Below, one piece after another: positions 45,742-55,730 of a stretch of DNA of 64,000 bases; the stretch's first letter is position 1; every line of letters starts with the position of its first letter. A program made the translations under genes and the position numbers. The notes beneath the pieces are model-generated. The model did not search any database. It worked only from the letters and a program-made list of their open reading frames with translations, and was not told the DNA's origin. This DNA is from Streptococcaceae bacterium ESL0687. Lineage in GTDB: Bacteria; Bacillota; Bacilli; Lactobacillales; Streptococcaceae. The stretch covers positions 806,001-870,000 of the forward strand of contig CP113940.1 of assembly GCA_029392475.1 (NCBI GenBank). Reading direction: 5' to 3'.

Positions 45742-46500
45742 TTAGTATTTTCTAAATCTTTGATAACGTTTTTCAACAAGTTCTTCAGGACTTAGGGCAG
45801 AAAGTAGCTCAAGTTCAGAAGTCAATGCCTCTTTAAGAGTATAGATTGTTCTTTCTTCTGGAATAATCTTGTCCACTACTCCGTTAGCCAAAAGGTCACT
45901 AGAAGTTATCTTAAGTAGTTTGGCAGCTTCAGGGGCACGGCTTACGTCCTTCCAAAGGATGGTCGCAAATCCTTCTGGTGAGAGAATGCTATATACAGCA
46001 TTTTCAAGCATCCAGACCCTATCTGCTACAGCAAGGGCTAGGGCTCCACCAGATCCTCCTTCACCAGTTATTATAGCAATAACTGGAACCTTTAGATCAC
46101 TCATTTCTAAAAGGTTTCTTGCAATGGCCTCACCTTGACCACGCTCTTCGGCACCAAGCCCAGGGAAGGCTCCTGCCGTATTAATAAAGGTAATGACAGG
46201 ACGGTTGAATTTTTCAGCCTGCTTCATTAAGCGTAGGGCCTTACGGTAACCTTCTGGGTGAGGTTGGCCAAAGTTACATTTTAAATTATCCTGCAGGCTC
46301 TTTCCCTTTTGGATTCCAATAATTGTTACTGGACGACCAGAAAGGCTTGCAATCCCACCGACAATGGCACCATCATCCCTAAAATTACGGTCCCCGTGGA
46401 ATTCTATAAAATCATCAAAAAGCTGTTCAGCATAGTCAAGCATGGTCAGTCTATCTTGACTTCTTGCCAGCTGAACAATTTTATTAGCATTTTCGGGCAT
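45742..46500 (-). CDS. accA: Acetyl-CoA carboxylase carboxyltransferase alpha subunit
   Basis: AccA (252 aa), which with AccD transfers CO2 from carboxybiotin to acetyl-CoA. It shows the crotonase-fold features [18 protein letters not shown] near residue 112 and [17 protein letters not shown] near 145. The streptococcal form lacks the about 60-residue N-terminal extension of E. coli AccA. It is the last gene of the fab operon, before a strong terminator. Confidence 0.96.
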   Translation of the reverse strand: MPENANKIVQLARSQDRLTMLDYAEQLFDDFIEFHGDRNFRDDGAIVGGIASLSGRPVTIIGIQKGKSLQDNLKCNFGQPHPEGYRKALRLMKQAEKFNRPVITFINTAGAFPGLGAEERGQGEAIARNLLEMSDLKVPVIAIITGEGGSGGALALAVADRVWMLENAVYSILSPEGFATILWKDVSRAPEAAKLLKITSSDLLANGVVDKIIPEERTIYTLKEALTSELELLSALSPEELVEKRYQRFRKY

Positions 46501-46517
46501 TTTTCTCTCCTCTAAGT

Positions 46518-47372
46518 TTAGGAATGTAGGTGTAAGATTTTTCCGATAGTACTAGCTAGATCTTTCCTTCTAACAATCTTATCAACAAAACCTTTTTCCT
46601 GTAAAAATTCAGCCTTCTGGAAATCTTCAGGTAAATTTTCACGTACAGTCTGCTCAATAACCCTACGACCTGCAAAACCAACAAGACTTTGCGGTTCAGC
46701 TAAGATTATGTCTCCAAGCATGGCAAAAGATGCTGTAACTCCCCCAGTTGTTGGGTCGGTTAAAACGGTTAAATAAAGTAGACCTGCATTTGAATGTCTT
46801 TTAACCGCAGCAGATATTTTAGCCATTTGCATAAGGCTCATAATACCTTCCTGCATCCGGGCACCACCTGATGCTGTAAAGATGACAACTGGTAGACCTT
46901 CAGCTTGGGCATGCTCAAAAAGCCTAGTGATCTTCTCACCAACAACCATTCCCATTGAGGCCATAATAAAATTTGGGTCCATGATGGCTAAGGCTGTCTT
47001 TTGTCCCTTAATTTTTGCAAGGCCAGTTAGAACAGCTTCATCAAGACCTGTCTTTTCTTTAGTGAAAGCAAGTTTTTCAGGATAACCTGGAAAATCAAGG
47101 GGGTCAGTTGTTTCAATTCCTGTAAATAGCTCTTCAAAAGATCCCTTATCAACGATAAGCTTAAGACGCTCTTTAGCAGAAATCCTAAAATTATAACCAC
47201 AGAAGGGACAAACCTTTTCCTTACCTAAATCCTTAGTGTAGATGGTATGTTTACAAACAGGACATTTGGCAAAAAGTTCGTCAGGAATTTCAGGCTTACT
47301 TACCTTTTCATCTATTGTTGAACGGTTAGGATTTATCCGAATATACTTATTTTTTTTGCTAAATAAAGCCAT
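46518..47372 (-). CDS. accD: Acetyl-CoA carboxylase carboxyltransferase beta subunit
   Basis: AccD (284 aa). A four-cysteine zinc ribbon lies near residues 36-58 (CPVCKH and CPFCGY). The catalytic domain has [18 protein letters not shown] near 160 and [16 protein letters not shown] near 206. It lies six bases after accC and 17 bases before accA. Confidence 0.97.
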   Translation of the reverse strand: MALFSKKNKYIRINPNRSTIDEKVSKPEIPDELFAKCPVCKHTIYTKDLGKEKVCPFCGYNFRISAKERLKLIVDKGSFEELFTGIETTDPLDFPGYPEKLAFTKEKTGLDEAVLTGLAKIKGQKTALAIMDPNFIMASMGMVVGEKITRLFEHAQAEGLPVVIFTASGGARMQEGIMSLMQMAKISAAVKRHSNAGLLYLTVLTDPTTGGVTASFAMLGDIILAEPQSLVGFAGRRVIEQTVRENLPEDFQKAEFLQEKGFVDKIVRRKDLASTIGKILHLHS

Positions 47373-47378
47373 GGTTTC

Positions 47379-48749
47379 TTAAATCTCTCCCTCTAAATAG
47401 TCAGATAAGAAAACTTCTCCAAGAAAGGAAGTATCATAATCTCCTGCGATAATTTGATCATTTGAGATCAAGTCTAGTTGGAAGTCTGCATTAGTTTGAA
47501 CACCTTCAACTTCAAGCTCAAAAAGAGCCCTTTGCATTTTCATTAATGCCTCAAAACGATTTTCCCCGTGGACGATTATTTTAGCAATCATACTGTCATA
47601 GTAAGGAGGAATAGTATAACCCTGATACATGGCAGAATCAACACGCAAGCCAACACCACCTGACGGAAGGTACAAACCACTTATATTACCAGGACTTGGG
47701 GCAAAGTTGAATTTAGGGTTTTCAGCATTTATACGGCATTCAATAGCGTGACCTGTGAACTCAATATCTTCTTGCTGAATGTCAAGGCTTTCACCAGCAG
47801 CAATTTTGATTTGAGACTTAACAATATCAACTCCAGTTATAAATTCTGTTACGGGATGCTCCACCTGAATTCTTGTATTCATTTCCATGAAATAGAAGTC
47901 ACCAGATTCTTCATCCAGTAAAAATTCAATGGTTCCAGCATTTTCATAACCAACATATGAGGCAGCAGCTACTGCCGCTTGACCTATTTTATTTCTTAAG
48001 CTGTGTCCAATTGCAACTGAAGGGGCTTCTTCTAGAACCTTTTGGTTGTTACGCTGGAGGGAGCAATCACGCTCACCCAGATGGATAACTTGACCAAATT
48101 CATCTGCTAGAATCTGCACCTCAATATGCCTAGCTGGATAGATAACACGTTCTAAGTACATGGCTCCGTTACCAAAGGCTGCCTGAGCTTCAGCTTGGGC
48201 AGAAGCAAAATTAGGAACGAGTTCTTCCTTAGAATTTACCTTCCTAATTCCCTTTCCACCACCACCAGCAGAAGCTTTAAGCATAACTGGATAGCCAATT
48301 TTCTCAGCAATTTCAAGGGCCTCTTGGGCTGAGTAAACCTCCCCATCAGAACCTGGAATAACAGGGACTTTGGCCGCAATCATCTGTTTACGGGCATTAA
48401 TCTTATCTCCCATCATGTCCATAATTTTGGCTGATGGTCCAATAAATTTGATTCCCACTTCTTCACAGAGGTTAGCAAATTTTGAATTCTCACTTAAAAA
48501 TCCAAAACCTGGGTGGATAGCTTCAGCTTTTAAAGTAACTGCAGCTGAAATTATTTGGTGCATGTTTAGGTAAGATTCGCTTGCCTTAGCTGGACCTATA
48601 CAAACTGCTTCATCAGCTAATAAAGTATGAAGGGCATAGCGGTCTGCTTCCGAGTAGACGGCAACTGTTTGAATTCCAAGTTCGCGTGCAGCACGGATAA
48701 TCCTTACTGCAATCTCCCCTCGATTTGCAATTAATATTTTCTTAAACAT
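47379..48749 (-). CDS. accC: Biotin carboxylase subunit of acetyl-CoA carboxylase
   Basis: AccC (456 aa) carboxylates biotin on AccB with ATP and bicarbonate. N-terminal FKKILIANRGEIAVRI, glycine-rich KASAGGGGKGIR near residue 159, MEMNTRIQVEHPVTE near 288 and the ATP-grasp core are all intact. It lies between fabZ and accD with short gaps. Confidence 0.97.
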   Translation of the reverse strand: MFKKILIANRGEIAVRIIRAARELGIQTVAVYSEADRYALHTLLADEAVCIGPAKASESYLNMHQIISAAVTLKAEAIHPGFGFLSENSKFANLCEEVGIKFIGPSAKIMDMMGDKINARKQMIAAKVPVIPGSDGEVYSAQEALEIAEKIGYPVMLKASAGGGGKGIRKVNSKEELVPNFASAQAEAQAAFGNGAMYLERVIYPARHIEVQILADEFGQVIHLGERDCSLQRNNQKVLEEAPSVAIGHSLRNKIGQAAVAAASYVGYENAGTIEFLLDEESGDFYFMEMNTRIQVEHPVTEFITGVDIVKSQIKIAAGESLDIQQEDIEFTGHAIECRINAENPKFNFAPSPGNISGLYLPSGGVGLRVDSAMYQGYTIPPYYDSMIAKIIVHGENRFEALMKMQRALFELEVEGVQTNADFQLDLISNDQIIAGDYDTSFLGEVFLSDYLEGEI

Positions 48750-48760
48750 GATTCACCAAC

Positions 48761-49183
48761 CTATTCACCAATTGCAAAGGTTAAAGTACCCTTTGCGGCT
48801 AATTTACCATCAACTGAAGCTTGAGCTTCAACAACGGCAATCGGACCACGGCGTTTAATGAATTTAGCCTTGAGGATTAGTTGATCGCCAGGAACAACTT
48901 GCTTTTTAAACTTAACATTGTCCATTCCAGCATAAAAAACTAATTTCCCCTTGTTTTCGTCCTTTGATAATTCAAGAACACCAGCTGCTTGAGCGAGAGC
49001 TTCCATGATTAAAACACCTGGCATAACTGGATATTCAGGAAAATGTCCATTAAAGAAAGGTTCATTAATAGTAACATTTTTTAAGGCTGTAATCTCATCT
49101 TCACTGACCTCAAGGACACGGTCAACTAGAAGCATGGGATAGCGGTGAGGAAGGGATTCTTTGATTTTATTTATATCAATCAT
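48761..49183 (-). CDS. fabZ: 3-hydroxyacyl-ACP dehydratase FabZ
   Basis: Hot-dog fold dehydratase (140 aa). The catalytic His is in [16 protein letters not shown] near residue 47, with glutamate in [11 protein letters not shown]. The N-terminal [12 protein letters not shown] is conserved. Its ATG overlaps the accB stop (ATGA). Neither fabM nor a second FabZ/FabN gene is in the cluster, so the source of unsaturated fatty acids is not visible here. Confidence 0.97.
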   Translation of the reverse strand: MIDINKIKESLPHRYPMLLVDRVLEVSEDEITALKNVTINEPFFNGHFPEYPVMPGVLIMEALAQAAGVLELSKDENKGKLVFYAGMDNVKFKKQVVPGDQLILKAKFIKRRGPIAVVEAQASVDGKLAAKGTLTFAIGE

Positions 49184-49674
49184 TTGATTCTCACCAAGTC
49201 CTCTCCAAACTCAACCATCTCCTCTGATGCTACAAGAATTTCAGTTACAATACCATCACACGGAGCTGGAATTTCATTCATAACCTTCATAGCTTCAATA
49301 ATTAAAAGAGTTTGTCCTTTTTTAACCTTATCGCCAACTGAAACAAAATCATCCTTATCTGGTGCTGGTTTTAGGTAGGCAACACCAACAAGGGGACTTT
49401 TAACAGCTTCTCCTTCAGCAGCTTCTTCAACCACTACAAGCTCTGGGCTTGCAGGAGTTTCGCTGGCTACAGGACTAACTGAGCTAGCAGGAGCTAGAGG
49501 AACCTCAACAATTTCTCTTTCACTTACTGCAGTTGAAGGATTTGATGGGTTAAGCTGCCCTGAATTTTTAGAAAAGGCAAGATTGAATTCATTAGTTGAA
49601 TAAGAAAATTCACGAAGGGAAGATTTGTCAAACTGGTTAAGTAGATCCTTAACCTCATTTATATGCATAGGCAT
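49180..49674 (-). CDS. accB: Biotin carboxyl carrier protein of acetyl-CoA carboxylase
   Basis: AccB (164 aa from the chosen start). The N-terminal helix is [16 protein letters not shown], then comes a Pro/Ala-rich linker (about 60-90) and a biotinyl domain with the biotin lysine in [10 protein letters not shown]. The frame starts at 49692 inside fabF, but GGGAG placed seven bases before ATG 49672-49674 is the best ribosome site. It overlaps the fabZ start. Confidence 0.95.
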   Translation of the reverse strand: MPMHINEVKDLLNQFDKSSLREFSYSTNEFNLAFSKNSGQLNPSNPSTAVSEREIVEVPLAPASSVSPVASETPASPELVVVEEAAEGEAVKSPLVGVAYLKPAPDKDDFVSVGDKVKKGQTLLIIEAMKVMNEIPAPCDGIVTEILVASEEMVEFGEDLVRIK

Positions 49675-49676
49675 TA

Positions 49677-50924
49677 TTATTCTCCCTCCCATTTCTTAAG
49701 AGCGATTACGGCATTGTGTCCACCGAATCCTAATGAGTTTGAGATGGCATACTTGATATCGTGATCTCGGCCTTGACCAAGAACAACATTAACCATTGAT
49801 GTATTTTCATCTAGTTCTTTTGTTCCAGCATTAACCGGAGCATATTGGTTTAAGATTGCCTGTAGGGTTGCAACAGCTTCAATCCCACCAGCTCCCCCAA
49901 GGGCATGACCTGTTAAAGCTTTAGTAGAAGATACTAAAACATTTTCATCATCACCAAAGACAGTATGAATAGCAAGGGCTTCCCCGCGCTCATTAGCTTG
50001 AGTAGAAGTACCATGAGCATTGATGTAACCAACTTCAGAAGGTTCAATTCCACCTTCATCAAGGGCAAGTTTCATAGCCTTAGCAGCTCCTGAACCATCA
50101 GTTAATGGTGTTGTCATATGGTAGGCATCATTAGTTGATCCGTAACCTACAATCTCTGCAAGAATATTTGCACCGCGGTTTTTAGCATGTTCAAGGCTTT
50201 CAAGAACAAGGACACCAGCTCCTTCTCCTAGAACAAAACCAGACCTATCCTTATCAAAAGGAATTGATGCTCTCTTAGGATCTGTTTCACTTGTTAGGGC
50301 TGTTAGATTGGCAAATCCCGCCACTCCGAATTCACAAATGGCAGCTTCTGTTCCACCTGCTAACATGATATCTGCATATCCATTTTTGATTTCATGGAAG
50401 GCTGATCCAATGGCATTGGTACCAGCAGCACAGGCAGTAACTTCAGCGCGGCTCACCCCGTTAGCTTTAACACGGATGGCAACATTACCTGTAGCCATGT
50501 TAGCAATTGATAGAGGAACGAAAAGAGGGGCAACCCTTTTTGGACCACGAGTTGCAAGTCTTGCACCCTGTTCTTCAATAACCGGTAATCCTCCAATCCC
50601 TGAACCAATAATGGCACCGAAACGGTCATGGTTAAGGTCGTTGTCATCTGGATCAATACCTGCCATATTTAAAGCTTCAAGAGCTGCATAAACTGCATAA
50701 AGGCTGTAAGTATCCATCCTTTTTTTATCCTTATGGACAAAATATTTATCAAAGGGAAAATCATTGATTTCACCTGCAACTGTGATACCAGTAGCACTAG
50801 CATCAAATTTTTTAATTACATCAATTCCACTGTTACCAGCAGAAAGGTTTTCCCAAAATTCTTCCGGGCTATTACCTATAGGTGACGTTATACCATAACC
50901 GGTAATAACTACGCGATTTGTCAT
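49677..50924 (-). CDS. fabF: 3-oxoacyl-ACP synthase II FabF
   Basis: Condensing enzyme (415 aa). The catalytic triad motifs are TACAAGTNAIG (Cys), NAHGTSTQAN (His) and KALTGHALGGAG (His). A TTG and an ATG lie upstream, but GAGGAG stands seven bases before ATG 50922-50924 (MTNRVVITGYG), so that start is used. A 111-base spacer separates it from fabG; I see no promoter or terminator in it. Confidence 0.97.
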   Translation of the reverse strand: MTNRVVITGYGITSPIGNSPEEFWENLSAGNSGIDVIKKFDASATGITVAGEINDFPFDKYFVHKDKKRMDTYSLYAVYAALEALNMAGIDPDDNDLNHDRFGAIIGSGIGGLPVIEEQGARLATRGPKRVAPLFVPLSIANMATGNVAIRVKANGVSRAEVTACAAGTNAIGSAFHEIKNGYADIMLAGGTEAAICEFGVAGFANLTALTSETDPKRASIPFDKDRSGFVLGEGAGVLVLESLEHAKNRGANILAEIVGYGSTNDAYHMTTPLTDGSGAAKAMKLALDEGGIEPSEVGYINAHGTSTQANERGEALAIHTVFGDDENVLVSSTKALTGHALGGAGGIEAVATLQAILNQYAPVNAGTKELDENTSMVNVVLGQGRDHDIKYAISNSLGFGGHNAVIALKKWEGE

Positions 50925-51035
50925 GTTCATACTCCTCAATTAATAAACTATTTCAGGACCGTTTGTTTAAACTCTTCTATTTATACTGATAGACTCTATT
51001 AATATAATAGAAGATAAGGGTCTCCTACTTATTTT

Positions 51036-51770
51036 CTACTGCATGGTTAAACCACCATCGATTGCGATGGTTTGACCTGTAAGATATTCTTGACCTGCTA
51101 AGAATAAGGAAACTTCTGCAACTTCAGAAGGATTTCCAAAACGTTTCATTGGAATTTGAGCCTTCATGCTATCCTTAACCTTGTCAGATAAAACGTCGGT
51201 CATATCACTTTCAATAAATCCAGGAGCAATAGCATTTACTCTGATATTTCGCCCAGCAACCTCACGAGCCACTGATTTTGTAAGTCCGATAAGACCTGCC
51301 TTAGAAGCAGCATAGTTGGCCTGACCAATATTTCCCATTAGACCCACGACAGAAGTCATGTTAATAATGGCACCTTGACGAGCCTTGGTCATTGGTTTTA
51401 AAACTGCTTGAGTCATGTTGAAGGCACCTGACAGGTTGATGTTTAAAACTTGCTCAAAATCATCCAGGGTCATCTTAAGCATAAGTTTATCATTAGTGAT
51501 TCCTGCATTGTTGATTAGAATATCAACACTTCCTAGGACTTCAATTGCTTCTTCAACCATTCTTTTGGCATCAGCTGCATCACTAACATCCCCAGAGATA
51601 GCTACAGCACGACCTTCATAGTCGTTAAATTCATTCAAAAGCTCCTCAGAAATTTGAGAGCGCCCGTTTAAAACAACGTTGGCACCAGCTTTTGCGAATT
51701 GATGGGCAATGGCTAAACCAATCCCACGACTTGAACCAGTGATAAAGACGTTTTTATTTAAAATTTCCAC
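51036..51770 (-). CDS. fabG: 3-oxoacyl-ACP reductase FabG
   Basis: NADPH-dependent SDR (244 aa). The cofactor motif is ITGSSRGIGLAIA, the NNAG is in INNAGITNDKLM, and the catalytic Ser-Tyr-Lys set is in MTSVVG and YAASKAGLIG. It lies three bases after fabD. Confidence 0.97.
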   Translation of the reverse strand: MEILNKNVFITGSSRGIGLAIAHQFAKAGANVVLNGRSQISEELLNEFNDYEGRAVAISGDVSDAADAKRMVEEAIEVLGSVDILINNAGITNDKLMLKMTLDDFEQVLNINLSGAFNMTQAVLKPMTKARQGAIINMTSVVGLMGNIGQANYAASKAGLIGLTKSVAREVAGRNIRVNAIAPGFIESDMTDVLSDKVKDSMKAQIPMKRFGNPSEVAEVSLFLAGQEYLTGQTIAIDGGLTMQ

Positions 51771-51773
51771 TTT

Positions 51774-52694
51774 TTATTTCTCCAAAAATGCTTGTAAGCT
51801 TGCTAAATCCTCAACTTGATCAACTTCAACTGTCTTGTCAATCTTTTTAAGGAAACCTGATAATACCTTTCCTGGACCAATTTCTAGGAAGTGATTAACT
51901 CCAAGATCAATCATTTCTTCTACTGATTCGTAAAATTTAACTGGTTCCATAACCTGACGAGTTAAAAGGTTTTTAATATCATCAAAAGCCATGGTCTGGG
52001 CAGTAGTGTTTGATATTAAAGGTAAATCAAATTGATTAAACTCAACTGTTTCAAGAACCTGACCTAATTTTTCAGAGGCAGGTTTTAGGATTGCTGTGTG
52101 GAAGGGACCTGAAACCTTTAAAGGAATCATTCGCTTAACACCTTCAGCTGAAAGAAGATCTACAGCCACATCAACTGCTTGAACTTCCCCGCCGATTACA
52201 ATCTGTGCTCTCGTATTATAGTTTGCAGGACTTACAATTCCTTGCTCAGAAGCCTTCAAGCAGATTTCTTCAATCAACTCAGGATCTGTATTCATAATGG
52301 CAACCATTTTACCAGAACCAGCTGGAGCTGCTTCAGTCATAAATCGGCCTCTTTTGGCAACAAGCTCTAAGGCACTCTTAAAATCTAAGGCACCACTTGC
52401 AACCAAAGCAGAATACTCACCTAGGGAAAGACCAGCTACCATTTGATAATCAAGTCCTTTTTCCTTAAGCAAGCGCAAAATTGCAACTGAAGTCGTAAGA
52501 ATTGCAGGCTGCGTGTAGGTTGTATCTCCTAATTTTTCAGGATCTTCATCAATCAAGTCTCTTAAATCATAGCCAAGAATATCAGAAGCCTCAGCATAGG
52601 TATCTCTTACAATTTCAAAATTATCATAGAGATCACGAGCCATTCCCACTTTTTGAGCTCCTTGACCTGCAAATAAAAGTCCAGTTTTTTTCAT
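51774..52694 (-). CDS. fabD: Malonyl-CoA:ACP transacylase FabD
   Basis: FabD (306 aa) loads malonyl groups onto AcpP. GQGAQKVGMA near the N-terminus, the nucleophile motif GLSLGEYSALVASGA near residue 90 and the catalytic His in VSGPFHTAIL near 200 are present. An inverted repeat separates it from fabK. Confidence 0.97.
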   Translation of the reverse strand: MKKTGLLFAGQGAQKVGMARDLYDNFEIVRDTYAEASDILGYDLRDLIDEDPEKLGDTTYTQPAILTTSVAILRLLKEKGLDYQMVAGLSLGEYSALVASGALDFKSALELVAKRGRFMTEAAPAGSGKMVAIMNTDPELIEEICLKASEQGIVSPANYNTRAQIVIGGEVQAVDVAVDLLSAEGVKRMIPLKVSGPFHTAILKPASEKLGQVLETVEFNQFDLPLISNTTAQTMAFDDIKNLLTRQVMEPVKFYESVEEMIDLGVNHFLEIGPGKVLSGFLKKIDKTVEVDQVEDLASLQAFLEK

Positions 52695-52721
52695 CTTTTA
52701 TCTTTTCCTCAATATCAATAG

Positions 52722-52753
52722 GGTCATTTAAAAGACTTGCCTTTGAAATGACC
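52722..52753 (-). repeat. Stem-loop between fabK and fabD
   Basis: GGTCATTT (52722-52729) and AAATGACC (52746-52753) pair exactly, and inner AAAG/CTTT can extend the stem. No T-run follows on the minus strand, so an mRNA-processing or attenuating structure is more likely than a terminator. Confidence 0.5.
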
Positions 52754-52779
52754 TTAATTTTGTTACTTTACTTGTTGAC

Positions 52780-53736
52780 TTAGTCAATCCACTTAGCAGC
52801 TGCTTTTATTTCAGCTTGGAAACCTTGATATAAATCTAAAATGATTTCCTCAACAGTTTCTTCCTTACGAACAAGACCAGCTATTTGTCCAGCCATAACT
52901 GAACCATTATCAACATCTCCGTGAATTACAGATGCTGGAAGTTTCCCAGCTCCCATTTCTTCAAATACTGATAAGTCTGGATTTTCTTGTTTGAAGGCTG
53001 CAAGTTCAGCTGCCTCAAAGTCTTTAGTTAATTGGTTTTTGATGGCACGCACAGCATGACCAAAATGACTTGCTGAAATAACAGTCGAAATGTCTTTGGC
53101 CTTCAAAACCTTATCTTTATAGTTTTGGTGGGCATTTGACTCCTTGGCAACGATGAAACGAGTTCCAAGTTGAACAGCTTCAGCTCCTAACATGAAGGCT
53201 GCTGCCATTCCTTTACCGTCAGCAATCCCACCTGCTGCAATAACAGGTAAATCAACTGCGTCGGTTACCTGACGAACCAGGGTCATGGTTGTTAATTGAC
53301 CGATGTGACCACCAGCTTCCATACCTTCAGCAACAATGGCGTCAACACCAATTCTTGCCATTGATTTTGCCTGGGCAACACTTGCAACTACTGGAATAAC
53401 AATCATTCCAGCTTCTTTAAAGCGTTCCATGTATTTCTTAGGTGAACCAGCTCCAGTCGTTACAACCTTCACACCCTCTTCAATCACAAGGTCCACAATT
53501 TCATCAACAAATGGTGAGTGGAGCATGATATTAACACCAAAAGGCTTATCTGTAATCTCACGAATACGTCTGATATGTCCCTTGATGATATCTTTAGGTG
53601 CATTACCACCACCGATAATTCCAAAGCCCCCTGCCTTAGATACGGCACCAGCTAAATCTCCATCAGCAACCCAGGCCATTCCGCCCTGGAAGATTGGATA
53701 TTCAATGTTTAATAATTCAGTAATTTTAGTTTCCAT
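52780..53736 (-). CDS. fabK: Enoyl-ACP reductase II FabK
   Basis: FMN-dependent enoyl-ACP reductase (318 aa), the streptococcal replacement for FabI. Motifs: IFQGGMAWVADGDLAGAVS, GGFGIIGGGNAP, catalytic histidine in GMEAGGHIG near residue 143 and AAGGIADGKGMAAAF. No Shine-Dalgarno sequence is visible before the ATG; the upstream bases are nearly all A and T. A FabT palindrome and a possible -10 close to the start suggest a separate, repressible promoter. Confidence 0.96.
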   Translation of the reverse strand: METKITELLNIEYPIFQGGMAWVADGDLAGAVSKAGGFGIIGGGNAPKDIIKGHIRRIREITDKPFGVNIMLHSPFVDEIVDLVIEEGVKVVTTGAGSPKKYMERFKEAGMIVIPVVASVAQAKSMARIGVDAIVAEGMEAGGHIGQLTTMTLVRQVTDAVDLPVIAAGGIADGKGMAAAFMLGAEAVQLGTRFIVAKESNAHQNYKDKVLKAKDISTVISASHFGHAVRAIKNQLTKDFEAAELAAFKQENPDLSVFEEMGAGKLPASVIHGDVDNGSVMAGQIAGLVRKEETVEEIILDLYQGFQAEIKAAAKWID

Positions 53737-53740
53737 AATA

Positions 53741-53796
53741 TATTATATTTTTTTATTTTTATTATCTTTAATTAAATAGTTTGATTATCAAACTAT
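53741..53796 (-). promoter_or_regulatory. fabK promoter region with a 21-bp FabT palindrome
   Basis: Positions 53776-53796 form a perfect 21-base palindrome with the FabT core TTTGATTATCAAA. Nearer the gene, TATAAT stands about five bases before the fabK ATG with a weak -35 (TTAAAG, 18 bases up), so transcription could begin at the start codon. FabT sites before fabK are known in streptococci. Confidence 0.75.
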
Positions 53797-53804
53797 AGGT
53801 ATAA

Positions 53805-53838
53805 AAATTTTGAGAACGTTCGCACGCTCTCAGAATTT
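53805..53838 (-). terminator. Partial terminator after acpP
   Basis: GAGAGCG and CGTTCTC arms (one wobble) around TGCGAA, followed by AATTTTT. It could reduce read-through from acpP into fabK, making the FabT-controlled fabK promoter important. Confidence 0.65.
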
Positions 53839-53842
53839 TATA

Positions 53843-54070
53843 TTATTCAGCAATTTTTTCGTCTACGAATGCTACTAAATCACCAACTGTATTTAAACCA
53901 TCTTCAGTTTCAATAGCGATATCGTATTCATCTTCAATTTCGTTAATAATTTGGAAGATATCAAGTGAGTCAGCGTCAAGTGAATCAAATGTTGTTTCTA
54001 ATGTGATTTCGCTTGCGTCTTTCCCTAATTCTTCAACGATAATTTCTTGAACTTTTTCAAATACTGCCAT
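53843..54070 (-). CDS. acpP: Acyl carrier protein AcpP
   Basis: Acidic acyl carrier protein (75 aa) for fatty acid synthesis. Phosphopantetheine attaches to the serine in [11 protein letters not shown] near residue 38. The composition and four-helix pattern are typical. It lies between fabH and fabK. Confidence 0.97.
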   Translation of the reverse strand: MAVFEKVQEIIVEELGKDASEITLETTFDSLDADSLDIFQIINEIEDEYDIAIETEDGLNTVGDLVAFVDEKIAE

Positions 54071-54167
54071 GATTAATTCTCCATTTTCTTTTTATGTATA
54101 TATTTTTAAAATATGAATTTAACTGCAAACAATAAATACATTTTCAATATATTTTAAATAATATAGC

Positions 54168-55148
54168 CTAAATTTTAACAACAAGTGTTCCCCATGTCAA
54201 GCCTCCACCAAAACCAGTCATAACAATCTTTTGGCTACCATCTAATTTAATGGTACCATTTTCAATTGATTCTGACAGTAAGATGGGGATGCTGGCTGCA
54301 CTTGTATTACCATAATCCTGCATGTTCTGTAGGAATTTTTGACGGTCAACTTTTACCTTACGGGCAAGTTTATCTAAAATCCTTGAGTTAGCTTGATGCA
54401 TCAGGAAATAATCAATATCATCACCTGAAAGGTTAGCTTTTTGTAAGCTTGCATCTATATTTTTTGGCACATCTCTAACTGCAAAGTCAAAGATAGCTCG
54501 ACCATCCATTCTTAAAAATAAATCATCTGCGTCATTTTCAGATGAAAAAGGTGACCTAGGACCAGTTAAATTACTGGTAAGGCTCATCGCCCGGTCCCCA
54601 TCAGATTTCAAGGACTCAGCCATGATTAGAGGTTCAGTAGAACCTGCCTCAAGTAAAACTCCGCCAGCTCCATCACCAAAGAGAACACTTGTTGTCCTGT
54701 CTGACCAGTCAACAACCTTTGAAAGGACTTCTGCCCCAATAACAATTCCTTTTTGGTAGCTTCCACTTGCTATTAACTTATCAGCAAGGGCTAGTGCATA
54801 AACAAAACCGCTACAAGCCGCTGTAAGATCAAAAGCAAAGGCATTCACTGCTCCAACTTTTGCTTGAACAAGTGAAGCTGTGCTCGGCATGTTACCGTCT
54901 GGTGAGATAGTTGCAACAATGATGAAATCAAGATCTTCGGCTTCAAGCAAAGACTTTTCTAACAACCTTCTAGCAACTTCCGCTGCCAAATCAGAGGTAT
55001 TTTCATCCTTTGAAATATGGCGTTTTCTGATTCCGGTTCTACTTGCAATCCATTCATCAGATGTCTCCATGATTTTCCCTAGGTCATCGTTACTAACAAC
55101 CTGATCTGGTGCGTAATGGGCTGCACCTATTATTTTTGCAAAGGTCAT
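54168..55148 (-). CDS. fabH: 3-oxoacyl-ACP synthase III FabH
   Basis: Initiating condensing enzyme (326 aa). Cys112 ([11 protein letters not shown]), the His of [10 protein letters not shown] and the Asn of [11 protein letters not shown] form the catalytic triad. Its start overlaps the fabT stop by four bases, coupling the repressor to the pathway. Confidence 0.97.
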   Translation of the reverse strand: MTFAKIIGAAHYAPDQVVSNDDLGKIMETSDEWIASRTGIRKRHISKDENTSDLAAEVARRLLEKSLLEAEDLDFIIVATISPDGNMPSTASLVQAKVGAVNAFAFDLTAACSGFVYALALADKLIASGSYQKGIVIGAEVLSKVVDWSDRTTSVLFGDGAGGVLLEAGSTEPLIMAESLKSDGDRAMSLTSNLTGPRSPFSSENDADDLFLRMDGRAIFDFAVRDVPKNIDASLQKANLSGDDIDYFLMHQANSRILDKLARKVKVDRQKFLQNMQDYGNTSAASIPILLSESIENGTIKLDGSQKIVMTGFGGGLTWGTLVVKI

Positions 55149-55585
55149 TTTATCTCCTCTAAAAACGTATTGAGATTTTCTAAACCAGTTTGGAGGATTT
55201 TTACAGAATCATCTGACAATCCAGCGACCAAACGTTTTACCATCTCCCTGTGGAACTTTCGGTGCAAACGGTAAAGTAATCTTCCTCGGCTTGTCAAAGA
55301 TACGTTAACTACACGTCTGTCACTTTGACTGCGATAACGTTCGACATATCCCTTTTTTTCCAATCGATTTAAAGATACAGTTACAGTTCCCACTGTTATC
55401 ATTAAATCTTTTGCAATATCACTTGGCGTTGTTATTTTTGCCTCACCGATACTATCGATGGTATGCATTTCCTTAATTGAAACATCTGAAAATTGTGATG
55501 ATTGTAGGCTTGCCTCTTCAATAATTAAAACATTATTGAAAATGTGCGTAAGATACTTATTAATTTTTGTGTAATCTATAGCCAA
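55145..55585 (-). CDS. fabT: MarR-family fatty acid repressor FabT
   Basis: Winged-helix repressor (146 aa) that uses acyl-ACP as co-repressor to reduce fab gene expression. The recognition segment is [20 protein letters not shown], followed by the wing [14 protein letters not shown]. Two TTG codons compete: the second (55583-55585) lies seven bases after AAAGGAG, while the first abuts it, so the second is chosen ([12 protein letters not shown]), which aligns with the streptococcal FabT start. It is the first gene of the fab operon, preceded by a consensus promoter and several FabT boxes, implying autoregulation. Confidence 0.95.
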   Translation of the reverse strand: MAIDYTKINKYLTHIFNNVLIIEEASLQSSQFSDVSIKEMHTIDSIGEAKITTPSDIAKDLMITVGTVTVSLNRLEKKGYVERYRSQSDRRVVNVSLTSRGRLLYRLHRKFHREMVKRLVAGLSDDSVKILQTGLENLNTFLEEIK

Positions 55586-55607
55586 ACACAATCTCCTTTA
55601 TTTATTA

Positions 55608-55641
55608 TAATTTTGATTATCAAATTATTTGACCATCAAAT
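55608..55641. promoter_or_regulatory. FabT boxes overlapping the fabT start site
   Basis: Two adjoining FabT-like palindromes: TTTTGATTATCAAATTA (core of 55608-55627) and ATTTGACCATCAAAT (55627-55641). The second overlaps the fabT -10, and both cover the predicted start of the fabT transcript. Confidence 0.8.
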
Positions 55642-55668
55642 TATATCAATATGTATTTGGGCTGTCAA
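55640..55668 (-). promoter_or_regulatory. fabT promoter, perfect consensus
   Basis: -35 TTGACA (55663-55668), 17-base spacer, -10 TATAAT (55640-55645), both perfect hexamers with ideal spacing. It should drive the whole fab operon unless FabT is bound. Confidence 0.9.
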
Positions 55669-55683
55669 CAGCTCCTAAAAATT

Positions 55684-55730
55684 AATTTGATTATCAAAAG
55701 ATTTGATAATCAAACTTTGACATTCAAATA
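55684..55730. promoter_or_regulatory. FabT box cluster on the flavoprotein-gene side
   Basis: AATTTGATTATCAAAAG (55684-55700) and AGATTTGATAATCAAACTT (55699-55717) are good FabT boxes. A degenerate TTTGACATTCAAA (about 55716-55728) follows and overlaps the -35 of the divergent gene. The first two centres are about 16 bases apart. Confidence 0.8.

Noticed and set aside
50308-50691. 127-codon plus-strand frame opposite fabF
   Set aside because: Antisense shadow of a conserved gene, with no start signals.
53336-53779. 147-codon plus-strand frame opposite fabK
   Set aside because: It is a shadow of the fabK coding strand with Ser/Thr/Pro-biased composition, and fabK is unmistakable.
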